64,000 nucleotides of DNA from Nocardioides oleivorans (GTDB lineage Bacteria > Actinomycetota > Actinomycetes > Propionibacteriales > Nocardioidaceae). Under the pieces are notes generated by a model. That model did no database searches and was not told the origin of the DNA. It worked only from the letters and a program-made list of their open reading frames with translations. Shown piece by piece: positions 1-7,498 of the stretch (position 1 is its first letter; every line of letters starts with the position of its first letter). Location of the stretch: the NCBI RefSeq assembly GCF_004137255.1, contig NZ_SDWT01000002.1, positions 434,001 through 498,000 on the forward strand, written 5' to 3'. Both the position numbers and the translations under genes were made by a program.

Positions 1-16
1 ACAGGACTCTCCTGAC

Positions 17-1735
17 ATGCCCGACCTCCGGTTCAAGCCCCAGGCTGCCCAGAACACCGAGATCCCGCGCCCCAAGCGCGCGGAGGGTCAGTGGGCCCTC
101 GGCTACACCGAGCCGCTCAACAAGAACGAGCAGTCCAAGAAGGACGACGACCCGCTCAACGTGCGGGACCGCATCCTCTACACCTACTCGCGCCGCGGCT
201 TCGACTCGATCGACCCCGCCGACCTGCGTGGCCGCTTCCGCTGGATGGGCCTCTACACCCAGCGCGCGCCCGGGTTCGACGGCGGCAAGACCGCCCAGCT
301 CGAGGAGGAGGAGCTCGACGACCGCTTCTTCATGATGCGTGTGCGCACCGACGGCGCGATCCTCGACGGGCCCGCCCTGCGTGCGCTCGGCGAGGTGTCG
401 ACGGCGTACGCCCGCGACACCGCCGACATCACCGACCGCAACAACATCCAGTACCACTGGATCGAGATCGAGAGCGTCCCGGCGATCTGGGAGCGGCTCG
501 AGGCCGTCGGCCTCACCACGCTCGAGGCGTGCGGCGACAGCCCGCGCCCCTTCCTCGGCTCGCCGGTCGCCGGCATCGCCAAGGACGAGATCATCGACGG
601 CTCCGAGGCGCTCGCGGAGATCAAGCGCCGGATCCTCGGCAACCCCGACTTCTCCAACCTGCCGCGCAAGTTCAAGACGGCGCTGACCGGCCACCCGAGC
701 CACGACGTCGCGCCCGAGGTCAACGACGTCGCCTTCGTCGGCACCGTCCACCCCGAGCACGGCCCGGGCTTCGACCTGTGGGTCGGCGGCGGCCTGTCGA
801 CCAACCCGATGCTCGCCCACAAGCTCGGTGTGTGGATCCCCCTCGACGAGGTGGCCGACGCCTGGGAGGGCGTCGCCGGCGTCTTCCGCGACTACGGCTA
901 CCGCCGCCTGCGCTCCAAGGCCCGCCTGAAGTTCCTGCTGGCCGACTGGGGCAAGGAGAAGTTCCGCGAGGTCCTCGAGAAGGAGTACCTCCACCGCGCG
1001 CTCGTGGACAACCCGTCCCCCGAGTCGCCCGTGCGCCCCGGTGACCACATCGGCATCCACGAGCAGAAGGACGGCAACCTCTACGTCGGCGCCGCTCCCG
1101 TCGTCGGTCGCATCGACGGCACCACGCTGTCGGCCCTGGCCGACCTCGTCGAGCAGTACGGCGCCGAGGGCGCCCGCCTCACGGCGTACCAGAAGCTGGT
1201 CGTCATCGGCGTCCCGGCCGGTCGGGGCGAGGCCTTCGCCGACGACCTCGAGAAGATCGGGCTCACCGCGCGGCCCAGCAACTGGCGCCGCTCCACGATG
1301 GCCTGCACGGGCATCGAGTTCTGCAAGCTCGCCATCGTCGACACCAAGGAGCGCGCGCGCCTGCTGGTGACCGAGCTGGAGAAGCGCTTCCCCGAGCTCG
1401 ACACCGACATCTCCGTCAACGTCAACGGCTGCCCCAACGCCTGCGCCCGCACCCAGGTCGCCGACATCGGCCTCAAGGGCCAGCTCGTGATGGACGCCGA
1501 CGGCCGGCAGGTCGAGGGCTTCCAGGTGCACCTGGGCGGCGGACTGGCGCTCGGTGCCAATTTCGGCCGCAAGCTGCGGGCGCACAAGGTCACCAGCGCG
1601 GGCCTCGACGACTACGTGACGTCGGTGGTCCAGGCCTACCTCGACGACCGCGAGCCCGGTGAGCGCTTCGCCCCGTGGGTCGCGCGCGCCGACGAGAAGC
1701 TGCTGCGCGGCGAGCCCGAGCCGGCGCTGGCATGA
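17..1735 (+). CDS. sir: Assimilatory sulfite reductase (ferredoxin), siroheme/[4Fe-4S]
   Basis: Cytoplasmic siroheme enzyme that reduces sulfite to sulfide with six electrons from ferredoxin. The 572-aa length fits the actinobacterial SirA/NirA family. The four cluster/siroheme cysteines are visible as CTGIEFC (C430, C436) and NGCPNAC (C472, C476), and the RNNIQYHW substrate-side motif lies in the N-terminal ferredoxin-like half. The next two genes overlap in ATGA fashion and end in APS reductase, so sulfite rather than nitrite is the probable substrate; the family contains both activities and sequence alone does not separate them. The ATG at 17 has AGGA at 3-6. The promoter lies outside the window. 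Confidence 0.95.
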   Translation: MPDLRFKPQAAQNTEIPRPKRAEGQWALGYTEPLNKNEQSKKDDDPLNVRDRILYTYSRRGFDSIDPADLRGRFRWMGLYTQRAPGFDGGKTAQLEEEELDDRFFMMRVRTDGAILDGPALRALGEVSTAYARDTADITDRNNIQYHWIEIESVPAIWERLEAVGLTTLEACGDSPRPFLGSPVAGIAKDEIIDGSEALAEIKRRILGNPDFSNLPRKFKTALTGHPSHDVAPEVNDVAFVGTVHPEHGPGFDLWVGGGLSTNPMLAHKLGVWIPLDEVADAWEGVAGVFRDYGYRRLRSKARLKFLLADWGKEKFREVLEKEYLHRALVDNPSPESPVRPGDHIGIHEQKDGNLYVGAAPVVGRIDGTTLSALADLVEQYGAEGARLTAYQKLVVIGVPAGRGEAFADDLEKIGLTARPSNWRRSTMACTGIEFCKLAIVDTKERARLLVTELEKRFPELDTDISVNVNGCPNACARTQVADIGLKGQLVMDADGRQVEGFQVHLGGGLALGANFGRKLRAHKVTSAGLDDYVTSVVQAYLDDREPGERFAPWVARADEKLLRGEPEPALA

Positions 1736-1887
1736 GCGAGCGCGCACAGCCCTTCCACTGCCCCTACTGCGGGGACGAGAACCTGTTCCCCCGCGAGGGT
1801 GCGGGCGCCTGGGAGTGCCGCTCGTGCCTGCGCAGCTTCACCGTCCAGATGACCGGGATGATCCCCCACCCGGGAGGTGCGGAATGA
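1732..1887 (+). CDS. 51-aa zinc-ribbon protein of the sulfate-assimilation operon
   Basis: Small protein with two CxxC knuckles, CPYC (residues 10-13) and CRSC (29-32), spaced as in a rubredoxin-like zinc ribbon that would bind one Zn or Fe. Its ATG overlaps the sulfite reductase stop by ATGA, and its own stop overlaps the cysH ATG by ATGA, so the three genes are almost certainly translationally coupled. An in-frame ATG at 1675 would place 19 Arg/Ala-rich residues before it and is a frame shadow of the reductase. The function is not known. A metal chaperone, an electron carrier or a docking factor for the reductases would fit the position, but that is inference. Confidence 0.85.
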   Translation: MSERAQPFHCPYCGDENLFPREGAGAWECRSCLRSFTVQMTGMIPHPGGAE

Positions 1888-2627
1888 GTCTCTCCACGCA
1901 GGCCGCCCGCGACTTCAAGGGCACGCACACCGCCGGCCGTACGCCGGAGGAGCTGCGCGAGCTGGTCTCCCACGTCGGCGCCGAGCTCGAGCTCGCTCCG
2001 GCCGAGGTGATCATCGAGTGGGCCGTCGCCACCTTCGGCGACCGGTTCGCGATCACCTCGTCGATGGGCGACGCCGTCCTGGCGCACCTGGCCTCGAAAG
2101 TGGCGCCCGGGATCGACGTGGTCTTCCTCGACACCGGCTACCACTTCATCGAGACGATCGGCACCCGCGACGCCGTCGAGGCGACGCTGCCGGTCAACCT
2201 GCGCACCGTCAGCACCTCGCTGAGCGTCGCCGAGCAGGACGAGCAGTACGGCAAGGACCTCTACAAGACCGACCCCGACCTGTGCTGCGCGCTGCGCAAG
2301 GTGAAGCCGCTCAACGACACGCTGTCCGAGTACGACGCCTGGGCCACCGGCCTGCGTCGCGCCGAGACCCACAACCGGGTCATCGCGCCTGTCGTCGGTT
2401 GGGACGCGCGCAAGGGCAAGGTCAAGGTCTCCCCGCTGGCCCGCTGGAGCGACGAGCAGATCGACACCTACATCCTCGAGAACGGCGTGCTGGTGAACCC
2501 GCTCGTCCATGACGGCTATCCCAGCATCGGCTGCTGGCCCTGCACGCGACGCGTCGCCCCCGGCGACGACCCGCGCAGCGGGCGATGGGCCGGCACCACC
2601 AAGACCGAGTGCGGCATCCACGCATGA
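1884..2627 (+). CDS. cysH: Adenosine 5'-phosphosulfate (APS) reductase, [4Fe-4S] type
   Basis: Thioredoxin-dependent reduction of adenylyl sulfate to sulfite and AMP, the step before sulfite reductase. 247 aa. The N-half carries the PP-loop-like nucleotide fold (SSMGDAVLAHL). The cluster ligands that mark APS rather than PAPS reductases are present: the pair C134-C135 (DLCCALRK) and C217/C220 (GCWPCTRR). The catalytic cysteine lies in the C-terminal ECGIH (C243). ATG 1884 follows a good ribosome site (GGAGG, 1873-1877) inside the preceding small gene; longer in-frame starts upstream are shadows of sir. Confidence 0.95.
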   Translation: MSLSTQAARDFKGTHTAGRTPEELRELVSHVGAELELAPAEVIIEWAVATFGDRFAITSSMGDAVLAHLASKVAPGIDVVFLDTGYHFIETIGTRDAVEATLPVNLRTVSTSLSVAEQDEQYGKDLYKTDPDLCCALRKVKPLNDTLSEYDAWATGLRRAETHNRVIAPVVGWDARKGKVKVSPLARWSDEQIDTYILENGVLVNPLVHDGYPSIGCWPCTRRVAPGDDPRSGRWAGTTKTECGIHA

Positions 2628-2718
2628 CGCCACTCCACGCACCTCTCGGAACACGCGACACCGTCGTCGCATCCCTCACCCAGCACCACCGCACCACACA
2701 CGATCGGAGGCACCCCTG

Positions 2719-3462
2719 ATGGCTGCTCCTGCTCTGGTTGCCCTGGCTCACGGAAGCCGGGACCCGCGTTCTGCCGCGACGATCAAGTCGCTCGTCGCCG
2801 AGGTGAAGGGCATGCGCCCCGACCTCCGCGTCGAGACGGCCTTCCTCGACCTGTCCAAGCCGAGCTTCGACACGGTCGTCGATCGCCTGGTGAAGGCCGG
2901 GTTCGACGAGATCGTCGTCGTGCCGCTGCTCCTCACCGAGGCCTACCACGCCAAGGTCGACGTCCCCGAGGCCATCGCGTCCGCGATGGCGCGCCACGAG
3001 GGCGTCAGGATCCAGGCCAGCCGGATCCTCGGCATGGAGGCCGCGTTCCTCGAGGTGCTCGACGTCCGCCTCCGCGACGCGCTGAGGGACGCCCGCGTCC
3101 GCGAGCTCGACGCGCTGGTCCTGGCCGCAGCCGGTTCGTCCGACCCGCTGGCCAACCAGTCGGTCGCCCGCATCGCCCGCACCTGGGCCACCCGCCACAA
3201 GCTCCCCGTGACGGCGGCGTTCGCCTCGGCCGCTCCCCCGGCCACCGGCGAGGCCGTGCGCGCGTTCCGCGCGGAGGGCAAGCGCCACATCGCGGTCGCG
3301 TCGTTCTTCCTCGCGCCGGGCAGGCTGCCCGACCGGGCCGGCGAGCTCGCGATCGAGGCCGGCGCGGTCGCGGTCTCCGACCCGCTCGGCGCCCACCCGG
3401 CCGTCGCCCGCGCGATCCTGGCCCGCTACGCCGTCGGCGCGGTCGAGCTGGTCCCGGTCTGA
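2719..3462 (+). CDS. Sirohydrochlorin chelatase-like protein (CbiX/SirB family)
   Basis: CbiX/SirB-type chelatase that would insert Fe(II) into sirohydrochlorin to make siroheme, the cofactor of the sulfite reductase at the start of this operon. 247 aa with two tandem CbiX-like halves. The first begins LVALAHGSRDPRS, with the metal-binding His of the AHGS motif, and includes the second His region LLLTEAYHAKVD. The second half lacks an equally clear His motif, as is common for fused CbiX proteins. ATG 2719 has GGAGG at 2706-2710. A 91-bp gap separates it from cysH. Cobalt instead of iron cannot be excluded, but no cobalamin genes are nearby. Confidence 0.85.
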   Translation: MAAPALVALAHGSRDPRSAATIKSLVAEVKGMRPDLRVETAFLDLSKPSFDTVVDRLVKAGFDEIVVVPLLLTEAYHAKVDVPEAIASAMARHEGVRIQASRILGMEAAFLEVLDVRLRDALRDARVRELDALVLAAAGSSDPLANQSVARIARTWATRHKLPVTAAFASAAPPATGEAVRAFRAEGKRHIAVASFFLAPGRLPDRAGELAIEAGAVAVSDPLGAHPAVARAILARYAVGAVELVPV

Positions 3463-4155
3463 TCAGAGGTGCTTGAGGGCCTCCCTCCGGGAGAGCCCGC
3501 TCAGGCGATCGGCGTGGGTCCCGACGAACGACAGGACCCACGCCGGATCCGTGCGCGCGTGCTGCCGCAGCGCCCAGCCGAGCGCCTTGCGCACGAAGAA
3601 CTCCCTGCCGAAGGCCGTGTCGTCCAGGTTGGCCACCAGCGCGCGGTCCAGCAGGTCGGTGTCCGTCTCGTCCTCGTGCCGGAGCTGCGCGATCATCGCC
3701 GTGCGCCGGACCCACATCGAGTCGGGGTCGACCGACCAGGCGTCCATCACCGGCGTGACGACCACTCGGTGGTCCAGCAGCACCTGACCGACCAGGTGGC
3801 CGGCGACCTCGTCGACCACGTCCCACCAGGCACCGGTCCGCACGAGGTGCTCGAGGAGCGGCAGCAGGCCGGGGTCGAGCCACTGCCGGTAGGACCGGTG
3901 CCGCAGCAGGGCGATCGCGGCGTACCACTCCTCGCGGACGCTCACGTCGTCCCAGAGCTCGAGGACGGCGTCCTCCCACTGGGCGCGGTCGATGAACCGG
4001 TGCTCGGCGAGGATCGGCCCCAGGAGCGCCTTCAGCTCGGGTGCGGCGAACCCGGCGTAGGGCAGCGCCGACTTCATGTAGGCCTGCTGCTGGGCGGCCC
4101 TGGCCGCGTCTCCCCCGTCGGCCAGGGCCGCCCGCACCGCACCCACGTACGTCAT
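3463..4155 (-). CDS. AlkD-like DNA alkylation repair protein (HEAT-like repeats)
   Basis: 230-aa all-helical protein of the AlkC/AlkD HEAT-repeat glycosylase group, which removes alkylated purines without flipping the base. The motif GAWWDVVDEVAGHLVG matches the aromatic/acidic active-site stretch of AlkD, and MWVRRTAMIAQL carries the conserved arginine region. Its stop abuts the chelatase stop in the palindrome TGATCA (convergent). ATG at 4155 is chosen; an in-frame ATG at 4164 adds three residues. It lies about 25-30 bp behind the methyltransferase gene on the same strand and may be cotranscribed with it. Confidence 0.85.
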   Translation of the reverse strand: MTYVGAVRAALADGGDAARAAQQQAYMKSALPYAGFAAPELKALLGPILAEHRFIDRAQWEDAVLELWDDVSVREEWYAAIALLRHRSYRQWLDPGLLPLLEHLVRTGAWWDVVDEVAGHLVGQVLLDHRVVVTPVMDAWSVDPDSMWVRRTAMIAQLRHEDETDTDLLDRALVANLDDTAFGREFFVRKALGWALRQHARTDPAWVLSFVGTHADRLSGLSRREALKHL

Positions 4156-4187
4156 GGGCAGCATGGTGCCAGCGCCCACCCGCTGCG

Positions 4188-5270
4188 TCAGGGGCGCGCC
4201 TCGTACACGTGGTTGAACGGCGTCTCCGCGACCTTGCGGAACCGGGTGAACCCGGCGTCGGTCACCACCTGGCGGATCGCCGCCTCGCCCGCCTGCGCAC
4301 CGAGTGCGTAGCCGCCGGGCTGGGAGACCGCGTTGGGGACGCACAGGAACGTGGAGAACCCGTAGAACACCCGACCCACCGGGTTGAGGTTCGCCGCGAC
4401 CGTGTCGCCCGCGGCCGGCTCGACGATCATCCAGGTGCCGTCGGGGGCGAGCGAGCGCCGGACGTGCTGCGCGGCGCCCAGCGGGTCACCCATGTCGTGC
4501 AGGCAGTCGAAGGTCGTCACCAGGTCGAGGTCGTGCTCGGCGAGCGTCTGCGCACCGGCGACGTCGAAGCGCACGCGCGCGGCGACGCCTGCGTCCTCGG
4601 CGCGCTGTCGCGCCGACTCGATCGACCCCTGGTGGTAGTCGGACCCGATGAACGAGCTGTTCGGGAAGGCCTGGGCCATCAGCACCGTCGAGGCGCCGTG
4701 GCCGCAGCCGAGGTCCGCGACCCGTGCCCCGCGCTCGAGCCGCGCGGGGACGCCGTCGAGCGCCGGGATCCACTCCGGCAGCAGGTGCATGAGGTAGCCG
4801 GGGCGGAAGAATCGCTCGCAGCCGGTGAAGACGTCCTCGTCGTGCTCGTGCCACCCGTAGCCGGCGCCGGTGCGGAAGGCGTGCTCGATCTCCGGCAGCG
4901 CCTTGAGCGCGCCGAGGGCGAGCTCGAAGGCTCCCGGCAGGAACACCGGACCGGACGGGTCGGTGAGGGCGAAGGCCTTCTCCGGCGTCATGGAGTACGT
5001 CCCGGTGGCGGCGTCGTGCTCGACGTACCCGCCCGCGGCCTGCCCGCGCAGCCACTCCTCCACGTAGCGCGGGTCGGTGCCGGTCGCCTCGGCGAGCGAC
5101 CGGGCGTCGCCCGGCTGCTGGGCGAGCGCGCGGTAGAGCCCGAGGCGCTCGCCGAGGAGCACGTTGCCGGCGCCCATCGTGGCGCCGAGGTCGCCGACGA
5201 AGGCGCCGACGAACGCCATCAGCGTGTCCATGTCGATGGCTGGCGCGGGGGTCTGTTCGGTCGTGGTCAT
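4188..5270 (-). CDS. Class I SAM-dependent methyltransferase with N-terminal winged helix
   Basis: 360 aa. An N-terminal helical/winged-helix dimerisation region (about 15-110; MAFVGAFVGDLGATMGAG, then TDPRYVEEWLRGQ) precedes a Rossmann methyltransferase domain with motif I VADLGCGHGAST, acidic motif II SDYHQG, and the later motifs FDCLHDMGDP and MIVEP. This layout resembles actinobacterial Rv2258c-type methyltransferases of unknown substrate. ATG 5270 has GGGAGA about 6 bp upstream; a longer in-frame start at 5393 would run through the divergent promoter and is rejected. It is transcribed divergently from the hydrolase-glycosyltransferase gene across a 113-bp region holding tandem 11-bp repeats, so the two may be co-regulated. 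Confidence 0.88.
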   Translation of the reverse strand: MTTTEQTPAPAIDMDTLMAFVGAFVGDLGATMGAGNVLLGERLGLYRALAQQPGDARSLAEATGTDPRYVEEWLRGQAAGGYVEHDAATGTYSMTPEKAFALTDPSGPVFLPGAFELALGALKALPEIEHAFRTGAGYGWHEHDEDVFTGCERFFRPGYLMHLLPEWIPALDGVPARLERGARVADLGCGHGASTVLMAQAFPNSSFIGSDYHQGSIESARQRAEDAGVAARVRFDVAGAQTLAEHDLDLVTTFDCLHDMGDPLGAAQHVRRSLAPDGTWMIVEPAAGDTVAANLNPVGRVFYGFSTFLCVPNAVSQPGGYALGAQAGEAAIRQVVTDAGFTRFRKVAETPFNHVYEARP

Positions 5271-5344
5271 CTGGGTCTCCCTCTCCGGGGCATCCCGGGT
5301 GGATGCTGTCCGGTGAGGGTGCGCGGCTCCGGTTGCGTCGCGAT

Positions 5345-5366
5345 TGCAACCGCCCTGCAACCACCG
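5345..5366. promoter_or_regulatory. Tandem 11-bp direct repeat, candidate SARP-type operator
   Basis: Two adjacent 11-mers, TGCAACCGCCC (5345-5355) and TGCAACCACCG (5356-5366), match at 9 of 11 positions. An inverted GGTTGC half-site lies at 5331-5336. The repeats sit between divergent start codons at 5270 and 5384. Direct heptamer repeats at an 11-bp pitch are the known binding pattern of SARP regulators, and a SARP/AfsR-type gene follows at 10629-7435. That this regulator binds here is inference. Confidence 0.5.
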
Positions 5367-5383
5367 GGGACGAGGGTGAGGAC

Positions 5384-7498
5384 ATGCGAGCACGGGAGCC
5401 GGACAGCGAGGGGCACGTCGAGGTCGACGGGGTGAGCCTGGCCTGGGAGTCCTTCAACGACACCGCCGCGACGACTGTGCTCTTCGTGCCGATCGACACC
5501 TGCGTCAACAGTGGCGCGTGGAAGGGCCAGGTGCCCTACCTCGCGCAGCACTTCCGGGTCGTCGCGATCGACCCTCCCGGCAACGGCCGGTCGGGGCGTG
5601 CGCTCGACCCCGAGGCCTACGGCGACCTCGCGATGGTCGAGCACACGCTGTCGGTGATGGACCAGCTTGGCATCGAGCGCGCGGTCCTCGTCGGGATCTG
5701 CGTGAGCGCGTGGCAGGCACTGCTCACCGCGGCCCTGCACCCCGATCGCGTGCTGGGCGTGGCCGCCGTGGCGCCGTGGGCGCGCGACGACACCTCGCCC
5801 TACCCGGTCCGCCTCGAGGCGGCCCTGCGCTTCGAGGAGGAGCTGGACGACTACTCGGGCTGGAGGGGCAACAACCGCCACTACCTGCCCGAGCACTGGC
5901 CGGACTACGCCGAGTTCTTCTTCGACCAGATGCTGCCCGAGCCGCACTCCACCAAGCAGCTCGAGGACGTCGTCGGGTTCACCCGGCAGACCACCGGTCA
6001 GGTGATCCTCGCCGAGAACGCCGCGCCCCGCTTCCCGGACACCACCGCGGAGGCGGAGTCGCTCCTGCGCGGCATCACCGCACCGGTGCTCGTCGTCCAG
6101 GGCACCGCCGACCTGTGCCAGCCGCCGGGACGCGGGGAGAGCGTCGTGGCGTGGACCGGCGCCGAGCACCTCGTGCTCGACGGGTCCGGACACCTGCCGA
6201 TGGCCCGCCACCCGGTGCTGGTGAACCGGGCGCTCAAGTCGTTCGTGGACCGCGCCGTGGGCGCCGTACCGGTGCCCCGTCCGCGGCGCGACGGCCGTCG
6301 GCGGCCGAAGCTCCTCTATCTCTCCTCGCCCATCGGCCTGGGGCACGTGCGCCGCGACCTCGCGGTCGTCGAGGCGATGCGTGAGCTGCGCCCCGAGCTC
6401 GAGGTGCAGTGGCTGACCCAGTCGCCGGTGGCGGAGTTCCTCGAGCACCGGGGCGAGGTGGTGCACCCGGCGTCGCGGCTGCTCGCCAGCGAGTCCGGGC
6501 ACTTCGAGGCCGAGTGCGGCGAGCACGACCTGCACGCCTTCGACGCCGTACGCCGGATGGACGAGGTCCTGGTCAACAACTTCATGGTCTTCGACGACCT
6601 CGTCGCCCGGGAGCGGTTCGACCTGTGGGTGGGCGACGAGGCGTGGGACCTCGACCACTTCCTCCACGAGCACCCGTCGTCGAAGCGGGCGCCCTTCGTC
6701 TGGATGACCGACTTCGTCGGCTGGGTGCCTATGCCGGACGGGGGCGAGCGCGAGGCGTTCCTGACGGCCGACTACAACGCCGAGATGGTCGAGCACGTGG
6801 CGAGCTCACCCTCCCTGCGCGACCGGGCGGTGTTCGTCGGCGACGCGGCCGACGTCGTGGACCTGCCGCTCGGGCCCGGCCTGCCGTCCGCGCGGACGTG
6901 GACGCAGGAGCACTTCGACTTCGCCGGCTACGTCATGGGCCGGCGCCCCGACCCGGCACGCCGCGACGAGCTGCGCGAGCGCCTGGGCTACCGCCCCGAC
7001 GAGGTGGTCTGCCTGGTCTCCGTCGGCGGCTCGGGCGTGGGCCACCACCTGCTGCGGCGCGCGGTCGCGGCGTACGCACCGATGGCGGCCCGGGTGCCGG
7101 GGCTGCGCATGGTCGTGGTCGCCGGCCCACGCATCGATCCCCGGTCGCTCGACCTGCCGGACGGGGTGCAGTCGCACGGGTTCCTGCCGGACCTCGACCT
7201 GCACCACGCGGCGTGCGACGTGGCGCTGGTCCAGGGTGGGCTCAGCACCACGATGGAGCTGACGGCGGCGGGACGCCCCTTCGTCTACGTCCCCCTGGAG
7301 CACCACTTCGAGCAACAGGTGCACGTGCGGCACCGGCTCGACCGGCACCGTGCCGGCCGCGCGATGGCGTACGCCGACACGTCCCCCGAGCGGCTGGCCG
7401 ACGCGCTCGTCGGCGCGCTCGCACAGCAGGTGGACTACCTCCCGGTGCCGTCCGACGGCGCCGAGCGGGCGGCCAGGATGGTGCTCGACGTGCTCTGA
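5384..7498 (+). CDS. Alpha/beta hydrolase fused to a GT28/UGT-like glycosyltransferase
   Basis: 704-aa two-domain protein. Residues 1-290 form an alpha/beta-hydrolase domain with nucleophile elbow VGICVSA (C106 where a serine is usual), acid D243 in GTADLCQPP and H270 in GSGHLPM. After a short basic linker (PRPRRDGRRRPK), residues about 305-704 form a GT-B glycosyltransferase: it opens with LLYLSSPIGLGHVRRDL, has the inter-domain VSVGGSGVGHH, and ends with the nucleotide-sugar donor loop VQGGLSTTMELTAAGRP. Substrates are unknown. ATG 5384 has GAGGG at 5372-5376; a longer start at 5303 would span the promoter repeats. The 3' end overlaps the convergent regulator gene by 64 bp. A glycosylated acyl or ester metabolite would fit both domains, but this is a guess. 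Confidence 0.85.
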   Translation: MRAREPDSEGHVEVDGVSLAWESFNDTAATTVLFVPIDTCVNSGAWKGQVPYLAQHFRVVAIDPPGNGRSGRALDPEAYGDLAMVEHTLSVMDQLGIERAVLVGICVSAWQALLTAALHPDRVLGVAAVAPWARDDTSPYPVRLEAALRFEEELDDYSGWRGNNRHYLPEHWPDYAEFFFDQMLPEPHSTKQLEDVVGFTRQTTGQVILAENAAPRFPDTTAEAESLLRGITAPVLVVQGTADLCQPPGRGESVVAWTGAEHLVLDGSGHLPMARHPVLVNRALKSFVDRAVGAVPVPRPRRDGRRRPKLLYLSSPIGLGHVRRDLAVVEAMRELRPELEVQWLTQSPVAEFLEHRGEVVHPASRLLASESGHFEAECGEHDLHAFDAVRRMDEVLVNNFMVFDDLVARERFDLWVGDEAWDLDHFLHEHPSSKRAPFVWMTDFVGWVPMPDGGEREAFLTADYNAEMVEHVASSPSLRDRAVFVGDAADVVDLPLGPGLPSARTWTQEHFDFAGYVMGRRPDPARRDELRERLGYRPDEVVCLVSVGGSGVGHHLLRRAVAAYAPMAARVPGLRMVVVAGPRIDPRSLDLPDGVQSHGFLPDLDLHHAACDVALVQGGLSTTMELTAAGRPFVYVPLEHHFEQQVHVRHRLDRHRAGRAMAYADTSPERLADALVGALAQQVDYLPVPSDGAERAARMVLDVL

